In this document: positions 38,225 to 46,579 of the stretch, piece after piece
Numbering within the stretch: position 1 is the first letter of the stretch
Layout of the letters: every line of letters starts with the position of its first letter
From: Pseudomonadota bacterium
GTDB lineage: Bacteria; Pseudomonadota; Alphaproteobacteria; Acetobacterales; Acetobacteraceae
DNA length: 58,486 bases
Assembly (NCBI GenBank): GCA_021808545.1
Contig: JAKBBM010000005.1
Span: 1-58,486, forward strand
Reading direction: 5' to 3'
Notes under the pieces: model-generated
The model's input: only the letters and a program-made list of their open reading frames with translations
Databases searched by the model: none
Told to the model about the DNA's origin: nothing
Position numbers and translations under genes: made by a program

Positions 38225-38753
38225 ATTTGCGCGTTGTTTTGCGTTCACGCTGAGCGCAGAGGGCGGTTTTACCAACAATAAACATGATCCGGGGAACTGG
38301 ACGGGCGGTGCGGTGGGCCGAGGGCAATTGCGGGGTACAAAATTTGGCATCAGTGCCGCGGCCTATCCTGATCTTGATATACAGAATCTATCTGAGGCGG
38401 CGGCGGAAAATATCTATCGCCGCGATTATTTCAGGCCGTTGCATGGCGATGAATTGCCTTTGCCGGTTGCCATGGTGGCGTTTGATGCCGCGGTGAATGT
38501 CGGTGTGCATCGTTCCGTTGTCTGGCTGCAGCAGGCCGCCGGGCAGGTAACTGACGGCGTGTTAGGCCCCAAGACATTGGCCGCGATTCAAGCGGCCGAT
38601 CCGGTAACGCTGGCGCATGAGGCTTTGGCGCAACGGATTACATTTTATGCCGGGCTGGCGGACTGGCCAGAATTTGGCCTGGGCTGGGTGCGCCGCGTGA
38701 TCCGCCTTGCTGGTGAAATTTCACAACAGGAGACAAAGCATGAAGGCACTTAA
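38217..38753 (+). CDS. Endolysin, glycoside hydrolase family 108
   Basis: 178-residue muramidase-type lysin. The N-terminal catalytic motif SAEGGF carries the predicted acid Glu15; YRRDYFRPLHGDELP and DAAVNVGVHRSVVWLQ follow, then a peptidoglycan-binding 3-helix part (VTDGVLGPKTLAAIQA) at the C-terminus. No signal peptide, so a holin would be needed. It overlaps genes on both sides. Confidence 0.9.
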   Translation: MDEFARCFAFTLSAEGGFTNNKHDPGNWTGGAVGRGQLRGTKFGISAAAYPDLDIQNLSEAAAENIYRRDYFRPLHGDELPLPVAMVAFDAAVNVGVHRSVVWLQQAAGQVTDGVLGPKTLAAIQAADPVTLAHEALAQRITFYAGLADWPEFGLGWVRRVIRLAGEISQQETKHEGT

Positions 38754-39057
38754 GAGATTTTTTGATTCTCCGGCTAACCGCACCGGCCTCGCCCTGTGGT
38801 TGGGGACCGCCATAACGGCATTTTTACAGCATTTTCTGCTGCACATGAAATTGCCACCAGCGGATCTGCTCGGGATTATTCTGGGCCTGGTCAAGATTCT
38901 GCAACCCGAGAACACGGTGACGGTGGCGCAGATGCAGAAGGCGATGACCGATCTGACGGTGATGCTGCGGACGAAAAATCCAGCTGATCTCGAAACGGTT
39001 GTGAAGGATGCGGAAGGCTTGGTTGCCGGGGTGCTGGCGCACAAGGCCAAGGCGTAA
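38740..39057 (+). CDS. Small membrane protein of the lysis cassette (holin-like)
   Basis: 105 residues from the ATG at 38740 (SD CAGGAGAC); the open frame extends upstream inside the lysin gene. Residues 15-50 hold two hydrophobic stretches (LALWLGTAITAFLQHFLL, LLGIILGLVKIL), and the rest is charged and helical. A holin role fits the position next to the endolysin; the family is not recognised. Confidence 0.52.
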   Translation: MKALKRFFDSPANRTGLALWLGTAITAFLQHFLLHMKLPPADLLGIILGLVKILQPENTVTVAQMQKAMTDLTVMLRTKNPADLETVVKDAEGLVAGVLAHKAKA

Positions 39058-39098
39058 CCCAAGCGGCGGGGGGCGCCGTAAACAAACAGGAGCATTTT

Positions 39099-39407
39099 AT
39101 GAACGAGATAAAAAAGATCGAAGCCGGGCTGAATGCCGCGGCCGATGCGGGCGCGGCCATGGGTGGCCCGATAGGCATGGCGGTGGCGGCCGGGCTGCAT
39201 GTGGGTGAAGCGGTGGTGAATGCGGTGGAGGCGAGCCAATCTACCCATGCCAGCGCGTTGGCCACGGCAACGGCGGCGGCCAACACCCTGGCAACCGCGG
39301 CCCAGCCGGTCGTGGCGAAGCTGCCTGCGGCCGATGCCACCAAGGCAAAGGCCAGCCTTAATCTGCTGCAGACTCTACTGGCGGACCTTAAATCGATTTT
39401 TGGTTGA
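39099..39407 (+). CDS. Ala-rich helical phage protein
   Basis: 102 residues rich in Ala and Gly with one moderately hydrophobic stretch (AAAMGGPIGMAVAAGLHVGE). Good ribosome site (CAGGAGC). It follows the lysis cassette; it could be a holin partner, but there is no family match. Confidence 0.45.
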   Translation: MNEIKKIEAGLNAAADAGAAMGGPIGMAVAAGLHVGEAVVNAVEASQSTHASALATATAAANTLATAAQPVVAKLPAADATKAKASLNLLQTLLADLKSIFG

Positions 39408-39416
39408 CGATGTGAC

Positions 39417-39446
39417 GCCGGTCCGCGTTTTACAGCGCGGGCCGGC
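39417..39446 (+). terminator. Strong hairpin after the lysis cassette
   Basis: Eleven-base stem GCCGGTCCGCG / CGCGGGCCGGC with one G-U pair and an eight-base loop, in the 60-base gap after the 102-residue gene. No T tract follows. It may mark the end of the phage late transcript. Confidence 0.5.
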
Positions 39447-39469
39447 ACTCAGGATGAGGAGAATGGAGC

Positions 39470-40189
39470 TTGTTGCGTGACAAGAACAATCATTCAGCCA
39501 CTGCTTTGGATATCCATGTCCTGGCTTTGGCCGCTGGTGGGCGAGCGATGCGCGGATTTGCCCCCGTGTTGCCGCCACCTGGCCGGCCGGCCGTGAAACG
39601 CGCCGGGGTGGATAAGGACAGGCAGTTGCCAGAAGCGGTACGCGCATCCCCAATGCCGGTTGCATTGACGAATGAGGTGAGGGCTTTTGCGCATCATGCA
39701 AGGCGGGCCGAGGCCAGGGCTGAAGCTTTGGCGCACCGCCAGAACAGGGAGCAGCTGCGGCTATTGCCGCACATGCCGCACCGTTCCGTGGCCTTGTCTC
39801 ATACTGTGTTTGCGCCGGTCCGCCATACCGGGCAGGGCAGGGCCGCTGAACGGCACCGGCGTCAAGCTCACCCGGTGGAGGCGCGGACACGCCGCGCCTT
39901 GTCGCGGCATATGCCCGAGCCCCAAGCGGTTGCGGGGCCATGGCGGCATGAGCAGGAAGAGCGGCCTTTGCCATACCGGCAATATGAGGCAGCAAATCCG
40001 CATCCCTTGGACAATGCGGCGGCACTGACCACGGCACCGACCCTTAGGGAGCATGAAGCGCCGCGGGCCGATTTTGAGCAGGCGCTTGAGGGGTATTTTT
40101 TCCGGCAATCGCGTCTGCCGCCAACGGGCACCACGGCGTTTGACCCACGGCTGACCCCGGTTTGGGCCGGGCTGAAGCTGCCGGGTTAA
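39470..40189 (+). CDS. Basic low-complexity protein of unknown function
   Basis: 239 residues, rich in Arg, His, Pro and Ala, probably disordered (VRAFAHHARRAEARAEALAH, RTRRALSRHMPEPQAVAGP), with a more ordered end (FEQALEGYFFRQSRLPPTG). Start is uncertain: TTG at 39470 or 39473 follows AGGAGAATGGAG; the first in-frame ATG is at 39548. Long open frames occur by chance in GC-rich DNA, but the ordered end and overlap with the recX stop support a real gene. Its membership in the phage block is unclear. Confidence 0.5.
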   Translation: MLRDKNNHSATALDIHVLALAAGGRAMRGFAPVLPPPGRPAVKRAGVDKDRQLPEAVRASPMPVALTNEVRAFAHHARRAEARAEALAHRQNREQLRLLPHMPHRSVALSHTVFAPVRHTGQGRAAERHRRQAHPVEARTRRALSRHMPEPQAVAGPWRHEQEERPLPYRQYEAANPHPLDNAAALTTAPTLREHEAPRADFEQALEGYFFRQSRLPPTGTTAFDPRLTPVWAGLKLPG

Positions 40190-40734
40190 GGCGCGGGGGC
40201 TGATAGGTTCTTGATCAGCGCCTCGGCCTCATCGCGTGTCAGCCGCAAGGCTTGGCGGGCAACCGCCTGGGTAAAGCCGCCGCGGGCCATGGCGGCCAGG
40301 ATTTTATCCGTGGGCGCATCCCCGAACGGGCCGGCCCGGCGGCGGCGCAGATAGGCGCAGGCCGCCGCCAATTCGCGGTCTGGATCATCGGGCAAGGCCG
40401 GCGCGCGCACGCCCTTGGCGGCCAGATGCGCCAGGGTCGCGCGGCGGGATTTGCCCTCGCGTGTCAGCCGCCGGGCGCGGGAGGCGGCGAAAGCCTCGTC
40501 ATTCAGCACGCCCAGCTCGCGCAGGCGGGCGAGAATAGCGGGAATTTCGGCTTTGGCCCGGCGCATGGCGCGGGCAATCTCATCGGCTGCGGCATCAGCG
40601 CCTTGCTGGCGGCCCCAACGCTCCACCCGGCGGGCCAAAACGCGCGCCAAGCCCGCCTCGGTCGCCGCATAGCGGGCCATGTGGTCCAGGGCTGCTTGGT
40701 AGAGTGCCGCCGCATCTGGTGGAGATCCTGCCAT
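40186..40734 (-). CDS. recX: Regulatory protein RecX
   Basis: 182-residue RecX-family protein that limits RecA filament growth. The family is helix-rich with repeated three-helix units (YAATEAGLARVLARRVERWG, LNDEAFAASRARRLTREGKS, LACAYLRRRRAG). I start at ATG 40734; the open frame could begin at GTG 40770. The stop is shared with the convergent upstream gene through the TTAA at 40186-40189. recA is not in the window. Confidence 0.87.
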   Translation of the reverse strand: MAGSPPDAAALYQAALDHMARYAATEAGLARVLARRVERWGRQQGADAAADEIARAMRRAKAEIPAILARLRELGVLNDEAFAASRARRLTREGKSRRATLAHLAAKGVRAPALPDDPDRELAAACAYLRRRRAGPFGDAPTDKILAAMARGGFTQAVARQALRLTRDEAEALIKNLSAPAP

Positions 40735-40795
40735 ATGCGGAATTTGCCTTATATACGGGTCTCTTGTCACGCGGGGGAAGTGGCTTTATACGCGC

Positions 40796-40819
40796 CGCTT
40801 CACCGTAAAACGTGAAGCG
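40796..40819 (+). promoter_or_regulatory. Hairpin in the rpmI leader
   Basis: CGCTTCAC (40796-40803) and GTGAAGCG (40812-40819) form an eight-base stem with an eight-base loop, 90 bases before rpmI. In enteric bacteria the L35-L20 operon is autoregulated by L20 binding its leader RNA, so this may be a control element; equally it may be the recX/rpmI divergent promoter region. Confidence 0.35.
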
Positions 40820-40909
40820 CGCGTGTCCGGGCCATTAGGCATGCCTGGCCGCCGCCCCGATATCCGGGACCCTCGCCGCGCGGCGGGGTTGATGTGACAG
40901 GAGACCAAA

Positions 40910-41113
40910 ATGCCGAAGCTCAAGACCAAGTCATCGGTCAAGAAGCGCTTCAAGATCACTGCCACGGGCAAGGTGCTCGCTGGCCCCGGCAAGAAGCGCC
41001 ATAATCTTTCCGCCCGCAGCCAGAAGGCCAAGCGCCAGAATCGCGGCAGCCAGGTCCTCACCCATGCCGATGGTCTCACTGTGAAGCAGTGGGCCCCGTA
41101 CGGTCTGGAATAA
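40910..41113 (+). CDS. rpmI: 50S ribosomal protein L35
   Basis: 67-residue L35, basic, beginning [20 protein letters not shown], a textbook match, with SD GGAGACC at the right distance. It is 15 bases before rplT. infC, which often precedes this pair, is not here. Confidence 0.98.
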   Translation: MPKLKTKSSVKKRFKITATGKVLAGPGKKRHNLSARSQKAKRQNRGSQVLTHADGLTVKQWAPYGLE

Positions 41114-41128
41114 GGAGGGAGAGGTACA

Positions 41129-41494
41129 ATGGCACGTGTGAAACGGGGTGTGACCACCCATGCCCGACACAAAAAGGTTCTGGAGCTCTCCAAGGGCTAT
41201 GTGGGCCGGTCATCGACCAATTACCGCATCGCGCTGGAGCGTCTGGAGAAGGCCCTGCGCTATGCCTATCGCGACCGCCGGGTCAAGAAGCGCGAGTTCC
41301 GCTCGCTCTGGATCCAGCGCATCAACGCCGCGGTGCGCGAACATGGGCTGACCTACAGCCAGTTCATTTTCGGCCTGAAGCAGGCTGGGTTGGAGCTGGA
41401 CCGCAAGGTGCTCGCCGCCATCGCCTTTGACGATCCGGCCTCTTTCGCCGAGATCGTTCAGGCCGTGAAGGGCGTGAGCGCCGCCGCGGAATAA
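41129..41494 (+). CDS. rplT: 50S ribosomal protein L20
   Basis: 121-residue L20 ([40 protein letters not shown]), needed early in large-subunit assembly and a known translational repressor of its own operon in E. coli. SD GGAGGGAG lies eight bases upstream. pheS is not downstream. Confidence 0.98.
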   Translation: MARVKRGVTTHARHKKVLELSKGYVGRSSTNYRIALERLEKALRYAYRDRRVKKREFRSLWIQRINAAVREHGLTYSQFIFGLKQAGLELDRKVLAAIAFDDPASFAEIVQAVKGVSAAAE

Positions 41495-41518
41495 TTTTCC
41501 GCATCTTCACTTGATCTC

Positions 41519-42448
41519 ATGTCCGGGCTGGGCGCATCGTCTCTCCCGGACATGAAGACCATTCCCCCCTTGCCAGACACACTGGCCCAGCAAGCTTCGT
41601 TTTTAACCCCGCAAGAGCGGCAACGGCTCTGGCAGGCCGCTATCATCATGGCGGATGCGCGCGGCCCGCTTTTACGGCTGACATCCTTGTTCGGCCGCCG
41701 GGTTGATGAGCTGCGCAAAACCCTCGCGCAAACTGGCGGCCGCCTGGGCGGTGAAAGCTGGGACGGGCTGACCAGCCGCGCGCAGGCGCTGGTGGAAGAT
41801 ACGCTCTGGACCAGCTACCGTTATGCCACGTTTGGGCTGGAGGCCACGCAGCCCCCATCTCTCACGCCCCCCATCAACAACCGCTTTCACCGGCTGGTGA
41901 CAACCGCCAGCGGCCTTGCATCGGGCTTTATTGGCTTGCCCGGCGTGTTGTTTGATATTCCCTTTACCACCACCACCATTCTGCGCAGCATTGCCGAGGT
42001 CGCACGCGATTGCGGCGAGGATCTGCGCGATGAGGAAACACGCCGCGCCTGTCTTTCGGTGTTGGCGTTTGGCGGGCCGGGCAGCGAGGATGATGAGGCC
42101 GAAATTGGTTATTGGGTAACGCGCCTGGGCGTGAACCATCTCACAATCAATTTGCTGATCCGCAATACGGCGGCGCAATTTGGCATTGTTCTGTCGGAGA
42201 AATTCCTGGCTCAGGCGGTGCCGTTGACCGGCGCCTTGGCGGGTGGCGCGCTCAATTACGCCTTCACCACCTATTATCAGGACATGGCGCGGGTGCAGTT
42301 CTGCCTGCGCGCTCTGGCGCGCCGCTGCGGCGACCCCGAGGCCCTACAGCGTAGCTTTGTGGCCATGTTGGAACAGGCCCGCACGCGGCATCATATTCCT
42401 CGGCGCCCAGCGGCCGCGCCAATCCCGCCCTTGCTCCCCGCGTTGTAA
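41519..42448 (+). CDS. EcsC-family protein
   Basis: 309-residue protein with the EcsC-family core at about residues 120-280 (FIGLPGVLFDIPFTTTTILR, EIGYWVTRLGVNHLTINLLI, AGGALNYAFTTYYQDMARVQ). Two hydrophobic helices suggest membrane association. The Bacillus EcsC is encoded with an ABC transporter, but its function is unknown. Start is ATG 41519; ATG 41552 is also possible. It is next to rplT with no visible functional link. Confidence 0.82.
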   Translation: MSGLGASSLPDMKTIPPLPDTLAQQASFLTPQERQRLWQAAIIMADARGPLLRLTSLFGRRVDELRKTLAQTGGRLGGESWDGLTSRAQALVEDTLWTSYRYATFGLEATQPPSLTPPINNRFHRLVTTASGLASGFIGLPGVLFDIPFTTTTILRSIAEVARDCGEDLRDEETRRACLSVLAFGGPGSEDDEAEIGYWVTRLGVNHLTINLLIRNTAAQFGIVLSEKFLAQAVPLTGALAGGALNYAFTTYYQDMARVQFCLRALARRCGDPEALQRSFVAMLEQARTRHHIPRRPAAAPIPPLLPAL

Positions 42449-42478
42449 AACTTTCTTCTCCCCGGGCGAATAAGGGGG

Positions 42479-44419
42479 ATGAATGTCGCGTCTCTTCCTC
42501 ATCCCGCCGCGCCGTCTTTGTCCCGGTCGGAAGCTTTGTTCCAGCTCGCATCGCGCTATTTTCAGTCTGGCGCCTTGCACAAGGCGGCCGCGTTCTGTCG
42601 CGACAGTCTGAGCGCCAGCCCCCGCCAGCCAGAAACCCTGCATCTATACGGTTTGGTACAGGCGCGGCGTGGTGACGCCGTGGCCGCGATCGCGCTGATC
42701 CGCCAGGCCATTGCGGCTGCGCCCGGCAATGCCTTGTTCCATTTTAATCTTGGCTGTCTGCTGGAAGCGCAAGGCATGCTGGATGAGGCTGTCAGTGCCT
42801 ATGCACGTGCTGCCGCCTTGCAGCCCGATTCCGCGTTGATCCACAATAATCTCGGCGCCACGCTGCTGGCGCTTGGCCGACTGGAACAGGCCGCCGCAAG
42901 CCTGGGCCGCGCCCTTACCCTGGTGCCGGATATGGCGCTCGCGCTCAATAATGCTGGTCTTTTGCGCCTGCGCCGGGGCGAGATTGCGCAAGCCATTCCT
43001 TGCTTTGAACGGGCCGTGGCGCGGGATTCTCAATTTGCTTCCGCGCGCGGTAATCTTGCTGTCGCCTTGCTGCGGGTTGGCCGGTTCGCGCCGGCTCTGG
43101 CGGCACTCGATGCCGCCTTGCGCCTGACCCCGGATGATCCCGCTCTGCTGGTCAACCGTGGGCTTTCCTTAACCGAGCTTGGCCGTACCGCCGAGGCGGT
43201 GGCCAGTTTGCGCCGGGCCTTGGCGCTGGCGCCGGACAATTTTGATGCGCTGTATAATCTGGGGATCGCATTGCGGCTCGATGGCCAGCCCGGCGCGGCG
43301 ATCACGGCTTATGAGGCGGCCTTGGCGGTGCGGCCGGAGGATGCCGATACGCTGAATAATCTCGGCATTGCCCAGGCTGAAGCGGGCCAGGCCGATGCCG
43401 CCTTGGCCAACTTCCGCCATGCCCTGGCGCGGGCGGATAAGCCTGATGCCCGGTATAATCTCGCCACGGCGCTGCTGGCCCGCGGCGAGCTGGCCGAAGG
43501 CTGGCGCGCGTTTGAATCCCGCTGGCAGACGGCCGAGCTTGGCCCGGCGCGCCGCTCCTTCACCCAGCCGCAATGGGATGGCGCCCCCGCCTTGGGCCGT
43601 ACCTTGCTCATTCATGCCGAGCAGGGGTTTGGCGATACGCTGCAATTCTGCCGTTACGCCCCCCTGGCTGCGGCACAGGGCCTGCATGTGGTGCTGGAAG
43701 TGCCGCCAGCCCTGACCCGCCTGTGCGCGACCCTGCCCGGTGTGCGTGAAGTGGTTGCCCAAGGCACAATGCTGCAAGCTTTTGATCTCCACATCCCGAT
43801 GATGAGCCTGCCGCTGGCTTTTGGCACGGTGCTGGAGACAATCCCCTGCAAAACCCCTTATTTATGGTCTGATCCGCTCGCCCAGGCGGCTTTTTCCGAC
43901 CGCCTGTTGCGCGATGCTGGGCCGGGTTTGCGGGTTGGGGTGGTTTGGGCGGGCAATCCACGCGTACAGGCGATCCGTGCGGCCAGCACAGACCGCCGCC
44001 GCTCCATAGACCCTGCTTTGCTGGCGCCGCTTTGGGCTGTACCCGGCGTGCGCTTCGTGAGCCTGCAAAAAGATGGCCCGCCACCACCGCCCGGCGCGCC
44101 TGTGCTGGATTGGATGGGCGAAATGGAGGATTTCGCCGATACGGCGGCCCTTATCGCCAATCTGGATCTGGTCATTGCGGTGGATACGGCGGTTGCGCAT
44201 CTGGCGGGCGCGCTGGGCAAACCAGTCTGGCTGCTCAACCGGTTCGATTCCTGCTGGCGCTGGCTTACCGCCCGGCGCGATAGCCCCTGGTATCCCAGCT
44301 TAACCCTCTACACCCAGCCTGAAGCTGGCGCTTGGGCGCCGGTTATCGCCGCTGTGGCGGCTGATTTGCGGGGGCTCGTGGAAAGAGGGTGGGGCAGGGA
44401 ATCCGCCCCTTTTTTGTAA
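42479..44419 (+). CDS. TPR protein with C-terminal glycosyltransferase-like domain
   Basis: 646 residues. Residues 15-350 consist of about nine tetratricopeptide repeats (FHFNLGCLLEAQGMLDEAVS, LNNLGIAQAEAGQADAALAN). The C-terminal 280 residues resemble family 9/41 glycosyltransferases seen after TPRs (LLIHAEQGFGDTLQFCRYAP, VGVVWAGNP, LVIAVDTAVAHLAGALGKPVW). Such proteins often glycosylate surface or flagellar proteins, but no substrate is visible here. SD AAGGGGG precedes ATG 42479. Confidence 0.82.
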   Translation: MNVASLPHPAAPSLSRSEALFQLASRYFQSGALHKAAAFCRDSLSASPRQPETLHLYGLVQARRGDAVAAIALIRQAIAAAPGNALFHFNLGCLLEAQGMLDEAVSAYARAAALQPDSALIHNNLGATLLALGRLEQAAASLGRALTLVPDMALALNNAGLLRLRRGEIAQAIPCFERAVARDSQFASARGNLAVALLRVGRFAPALAALDAALRLTPDDPALLVNRGLSLTELGRTAEAVASLRRALALAPDNFDALYNLGIALRLDGQPGAAITAYEAALAVRPEDADTLNNLGIAQAEAGQADAALANFRHALARADKPDARYNLATALLARGELAEGWRAFESRWQTAELGPARRSFTQPQWDGAPALGRTLLIHAEQGFGDTLQFCRYAPLAAAQGLHVVLEVPPALTRLCATLPGVREVVAQGTMLQAFDLHIPMMSLPLAFGTVLETIPCKTPYLWSDPLAQAAFSDRLLRDAGPGLRVGVVWAGNPRVQAIRAASTDRRRSIDPALLAPLWAVPGVRFVSLQKDGPPPPPGAPVLDWMGEMEDFADTAALIANLDLVIAVDTAVAHLAGALGKPVWLLNRFDSCWRWLTARRDSPWYPSLTLYTQPEAGAWAPVIAAVAADLRGLVERGWGRESAPFL

Positions 44420-44429
44420 AAAAGGGCGG
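44403..44429. terminator. Hairpin between TPR gene and ispA
   Basis: CCGCCC(C)TTTTTT and AAAAAAGGGCGG pair around a two-base loop, with the TPR stop codon at the loop edge. The A/T core gives T-rich ends for both strands, so it may terminate both the TPR gene and the convergent ispA operon. Confidence 0.55.
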
Positions 44430-44469
44430 CCCCAAAAAACTTTTGTAAATTATATCAGGGGGCTGGGGG

Positions 44470-45381
44470 TCAGCTTTTGCGGGAGACGGTGAATTGCGCG
44501 AGGGCCCGCAGTAAATCCGCGCGCGGCCCGAAACTCTCCAAATGGCCGGCGGCTTGCTCGGCCAGGCGTTCGGCCTGGGCGCGGGCGCGCTCCAACCCCA
44601 GAACGCTCACCATGGTGGCCTTGCCCTGGGCCGCATCCTTGCCGGCGGTCTTGCCCAGCTCGGTGGCGGAGGCGGTTTCATCCAGCACATCGTCGTAAAT
44701 CTGGAAGGCGCCGCCCAGCTCGCGCCCATAGGCCGCGATGACATGGCGCTGCGCTGGCGCTGCCCGGCCCAGAATCGCCCCGGCCTCGGCCGCGAACTGG
44801 ATCAGCCGTCCGGTCTTGAGCGCCTGCAAGCGGGTGATTTCGGGGCCTGTCAGGGTTTTGCCCTCTGATTCCATGTCGATCATCTGCCCACCGACCATGC
44901 CGCGCATGCCAGACGCCCCAGCCAGGGCCAGCACCAGTTCACAGCGCGCCTCGGCATCGGCATGGGTGTCGGGCTCGGCCAGCACCTCAAACGCGCGGGT
45001 CTGCAGCGCATCGCCGGCCAGAATTGCTGTGGCCTCGTCGAATTTCTTGTGGCAGCTCGGCTGGCCGCGGCGCAAATCATCATCATCCATGGCCGGCAGA
45101 TCGTCATGCACCAGCGAGTAGGCATGCAGCATCTCAACGGCGGCGGCCACCCGCGCGGCACAGGTCTTGTTCACGCTGAACAGCTTGGCGGTTTCCATGA
45201 CCAAAAAGGCGCGCATGCGCTTGCCGCCATTAAGCACGGCATAGCGCATCGCCTCGATCAGCCGCGCCTCGGCGGTTTGGGGCACGGGCAGCAGCGCGTC
45301 GAGCTGCGCCTCCACCAGGCGGGCGGTTTCCGCCAGCGCTTCGGCCAGGGCGTCCGGTTTGGGCACGATGTCGAGCGCCAT
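44470..45381 (-). CDS. ispA: Farnesyl diphosphate synthase
   Basis: 303-residue short-chain polyprenyl synthase joining isopentenyl diphosphate with dimethylallyl/geranyl diphosphate to farnesyl diphosphate. The first aspartate-rich motif is present (HDDLPAMDDDDLRRG) and the second as QIYDDVLD, with the usual RRG and KTG (LKTGRLI). I use ATG 45381, three bases after the xseB stop with SD GAGGAG; a longer frame to 45474 overlaps xseB. xseB-ispA is a standard pair, often with dxs downstream, which is not here. Confidence 0.95.
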   Translation of the reverse strand: MALDIVPKPDALAEALAETARLVEAQLDALLPVPQTAEARLIEAMRYAVLNGGKRMRAFLVMETAKLFSVNKTCAARVAAAVEMLHAYSLVHDDLPAMDDDDLRRGQPSCHKKFDEATAILAGDALQTRAFEVLAEPDTHADAEARCELVLALAGASGMRGMVGGQMIDMESEGKTLTGPEITRLQALKTGRLIQFAAEAGAILGRAAPAQRHVIAAYGRELGGAFQIYDDVLDETASATELGKTAGKDAAQGKATMVSVLGLERARAQAERLAEQAAGHLESFGPRADLLRALAQFTVSRKS

Positions 45382-45383
45382 TT

Positions 45384-45623
45384 TTACTCCTCGTTTTTCA
45401 GGGTCAGGCCGCCATCGGCGCGGGCCACAATGGCCTGCACGCGGGCCTCGGCCTGGGCCAGCTTTTCTTCGCAATGTTTCTTCAGTGCGGCCCCGCGCTC
45501 ATAGGCGGCAATGGCATCTTCCAGCTTTTGCTGGCCAGATTCCAACCCGCGCACAATGCTCTCCAGCGCGCTCAGCGCATCCTCGAACGACAGGGCGGCG
45601 ATATCGTCGGCGTTTTTGCTCAT
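45384..45623 (-). CDS. xseB: Exodeoxyribonuclease VII small subunit
   Basis: 79 residues. The core LSFEDALSALESIVRGLESG and LEDAIAAYERGAALKKHCEEKL match XseB, the coiled-coil subunit that activates XseA for single-strand DNA degradation. Directly before ispA in the usual order. xseA is not in the window. Confidence 0.93.
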   Translation of the reverse strand: MSKNADDIAALSFEDALSALESIVRGLESGQQKLEDAIAAYERGAALKKHCEEKLAQAEARVQAIVARADGGLTLKNEE

Positions 45624-45652
45624 GGTTTTCCCCTACCCGGCTGTTATCAAAA

Positions 45653-46579
45653 TCACAACCGCATCAGCGCGCGCACATGGGCTGCCGCCGATTGCGCGAG
45701 CGCATTCAGATCATACCCCCCCTCCAGCACAGAGATAATGCGCCCCTTGCAGCGCGTATCGGCCACGGCCATCAGCTCTTGCGTGATCCAGGTAAAATCG
45801 GCCTCGCGTAGGCGCAGCTGGGCCAGCGGGTCGGCGGCATGGGCGTCAAATCCGGCGGAAATGATGATGAATTCCGGGGTAAAGCGCGTCAGGGCGGGCA
45901 GGATCGTCTCGCGCCAGGCGGCGCGGAAGGCCGCGCCATCGGCGCCGGGGGCGAGCGGCGTGTTCACAATATTCTCCGCCGCTCCGTGTTCGCTGGCCAG
46001 GCCCGTGCCGGGAAAACAGGGCGATTGGTGTGATGAGCCGTAAAACAGCTCTGGATCGGCGGCGAAGAGATGCTGCGTGCCATTGCCGTGATGCACGTCA
46101 AAATCCAGCACGGCCACGCGCCGGATATTCCAGCGCGCGCGGGCATGGGCGGCGGCGATGGCGGCGTTGTTGAAAAAGCAGAATCCCATGGCGCGGTCGG
46201 CCTCAGCATGGTGGCCGGGCGGGCGCATGGCCACAAAAGCGGCCTCAGCCCAGCCCTCGAACACCGCATCTACCGCGGCGCAAGCCCCGCCTGCGGCATA
46301 GAGGGCGGCGTCCAGCGTGCCGGGGCTAAAAATTGTATCGCCATCAATGGCGGTAAGTTGGTCCTGCGGCAGGGCAAAAAGCTGATCCACATAGGCCGGG
46401 TCGTGTACGGCCTTTAGCTGGGCGCTGGTGGCTTTGGGCGTGGTTTCGCGCAGCAGGGGGGTGAATTCCGGGGTTTCCAGCGCGCGCAGCACGGCGCGCA
46501 TACGGTCGGGACATTCGGGATGTTCGGGGCCGGTATCGTGTGCGAGTGCTGCCGGATGGGTGAACAGCGCGACATTCAT
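45653..46579 (-). CDS. Histone deacetylase-family hydrolase
   Basis: 308-residue arginase-fold amidohydrolase of the HDAC superfamily (acetylpolyamine or acetoin-utilisation type). It shows HPECPDRM, the tandem-His region MRPPGHHAEADRAMGFCFFN, the zinc ligands VLDFDVHHGNGTQ, and FIIISAGFDAHAADPL. Start ATG 46579 overlaps the TusA-like gene by four bases; a longer frame to 46669 exists but lies inside that gene. The native substrate is unknown. Confidence 0.9.
   Translation of the reverse strand: MNVALFTHPAALAHDTGPEHPECPDRMRAVLRALETPEFTPLLRETTPKATSAQLKAVHDPAYVDQLFALPQDQLTAIDGDTIFSPGTLDAALYAAGGACAAVDAVFEGWAEAAFVAMRPPGHHAEADRAMGFCFFNNAAIAAAHARARWNIRRVAVLDFDVHHGNGTQHLFAADPELFYGSSHQSPCFPGTGLASEHGAAENIVNTPLAPGADGAAFRAAWRETILPALTRFTPEFIIISAGFDAHAADPLAQLRLREADFTWITQELMAVADTRCKGRIISVLEGGYDLNALAQSAAAHVRALMRL

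Larger units (their letters stand above)
13809..40189. mobile_element. Contractile-tailed phage-like element
   Basis: About 26 kb holding one divergent repressor and a plus-strand run of head, contractile tail, fibre and lysis genes. Gene order follows the head-then-tail plan of myoviruses of the P2/Mu type. No integrase, recombinase, excisionase, replication protein or long tape-measure gene was found, and no attachment repeat or tRNA was recognised at either edge, so the limits are set only by the flanking host genes holA and recX. The left edge is clearly more AT-rich than its surroundings. It could be a reduced or defective prophage, or a domesticated particle. Confidence 0.88.

Noticed and set aside
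39411-40189. Right attachment site of the prophage
   Set aside because: No repeat shared with the left edge (13772-13920) was seen, and no tRNA or integrase is present to anchor it.
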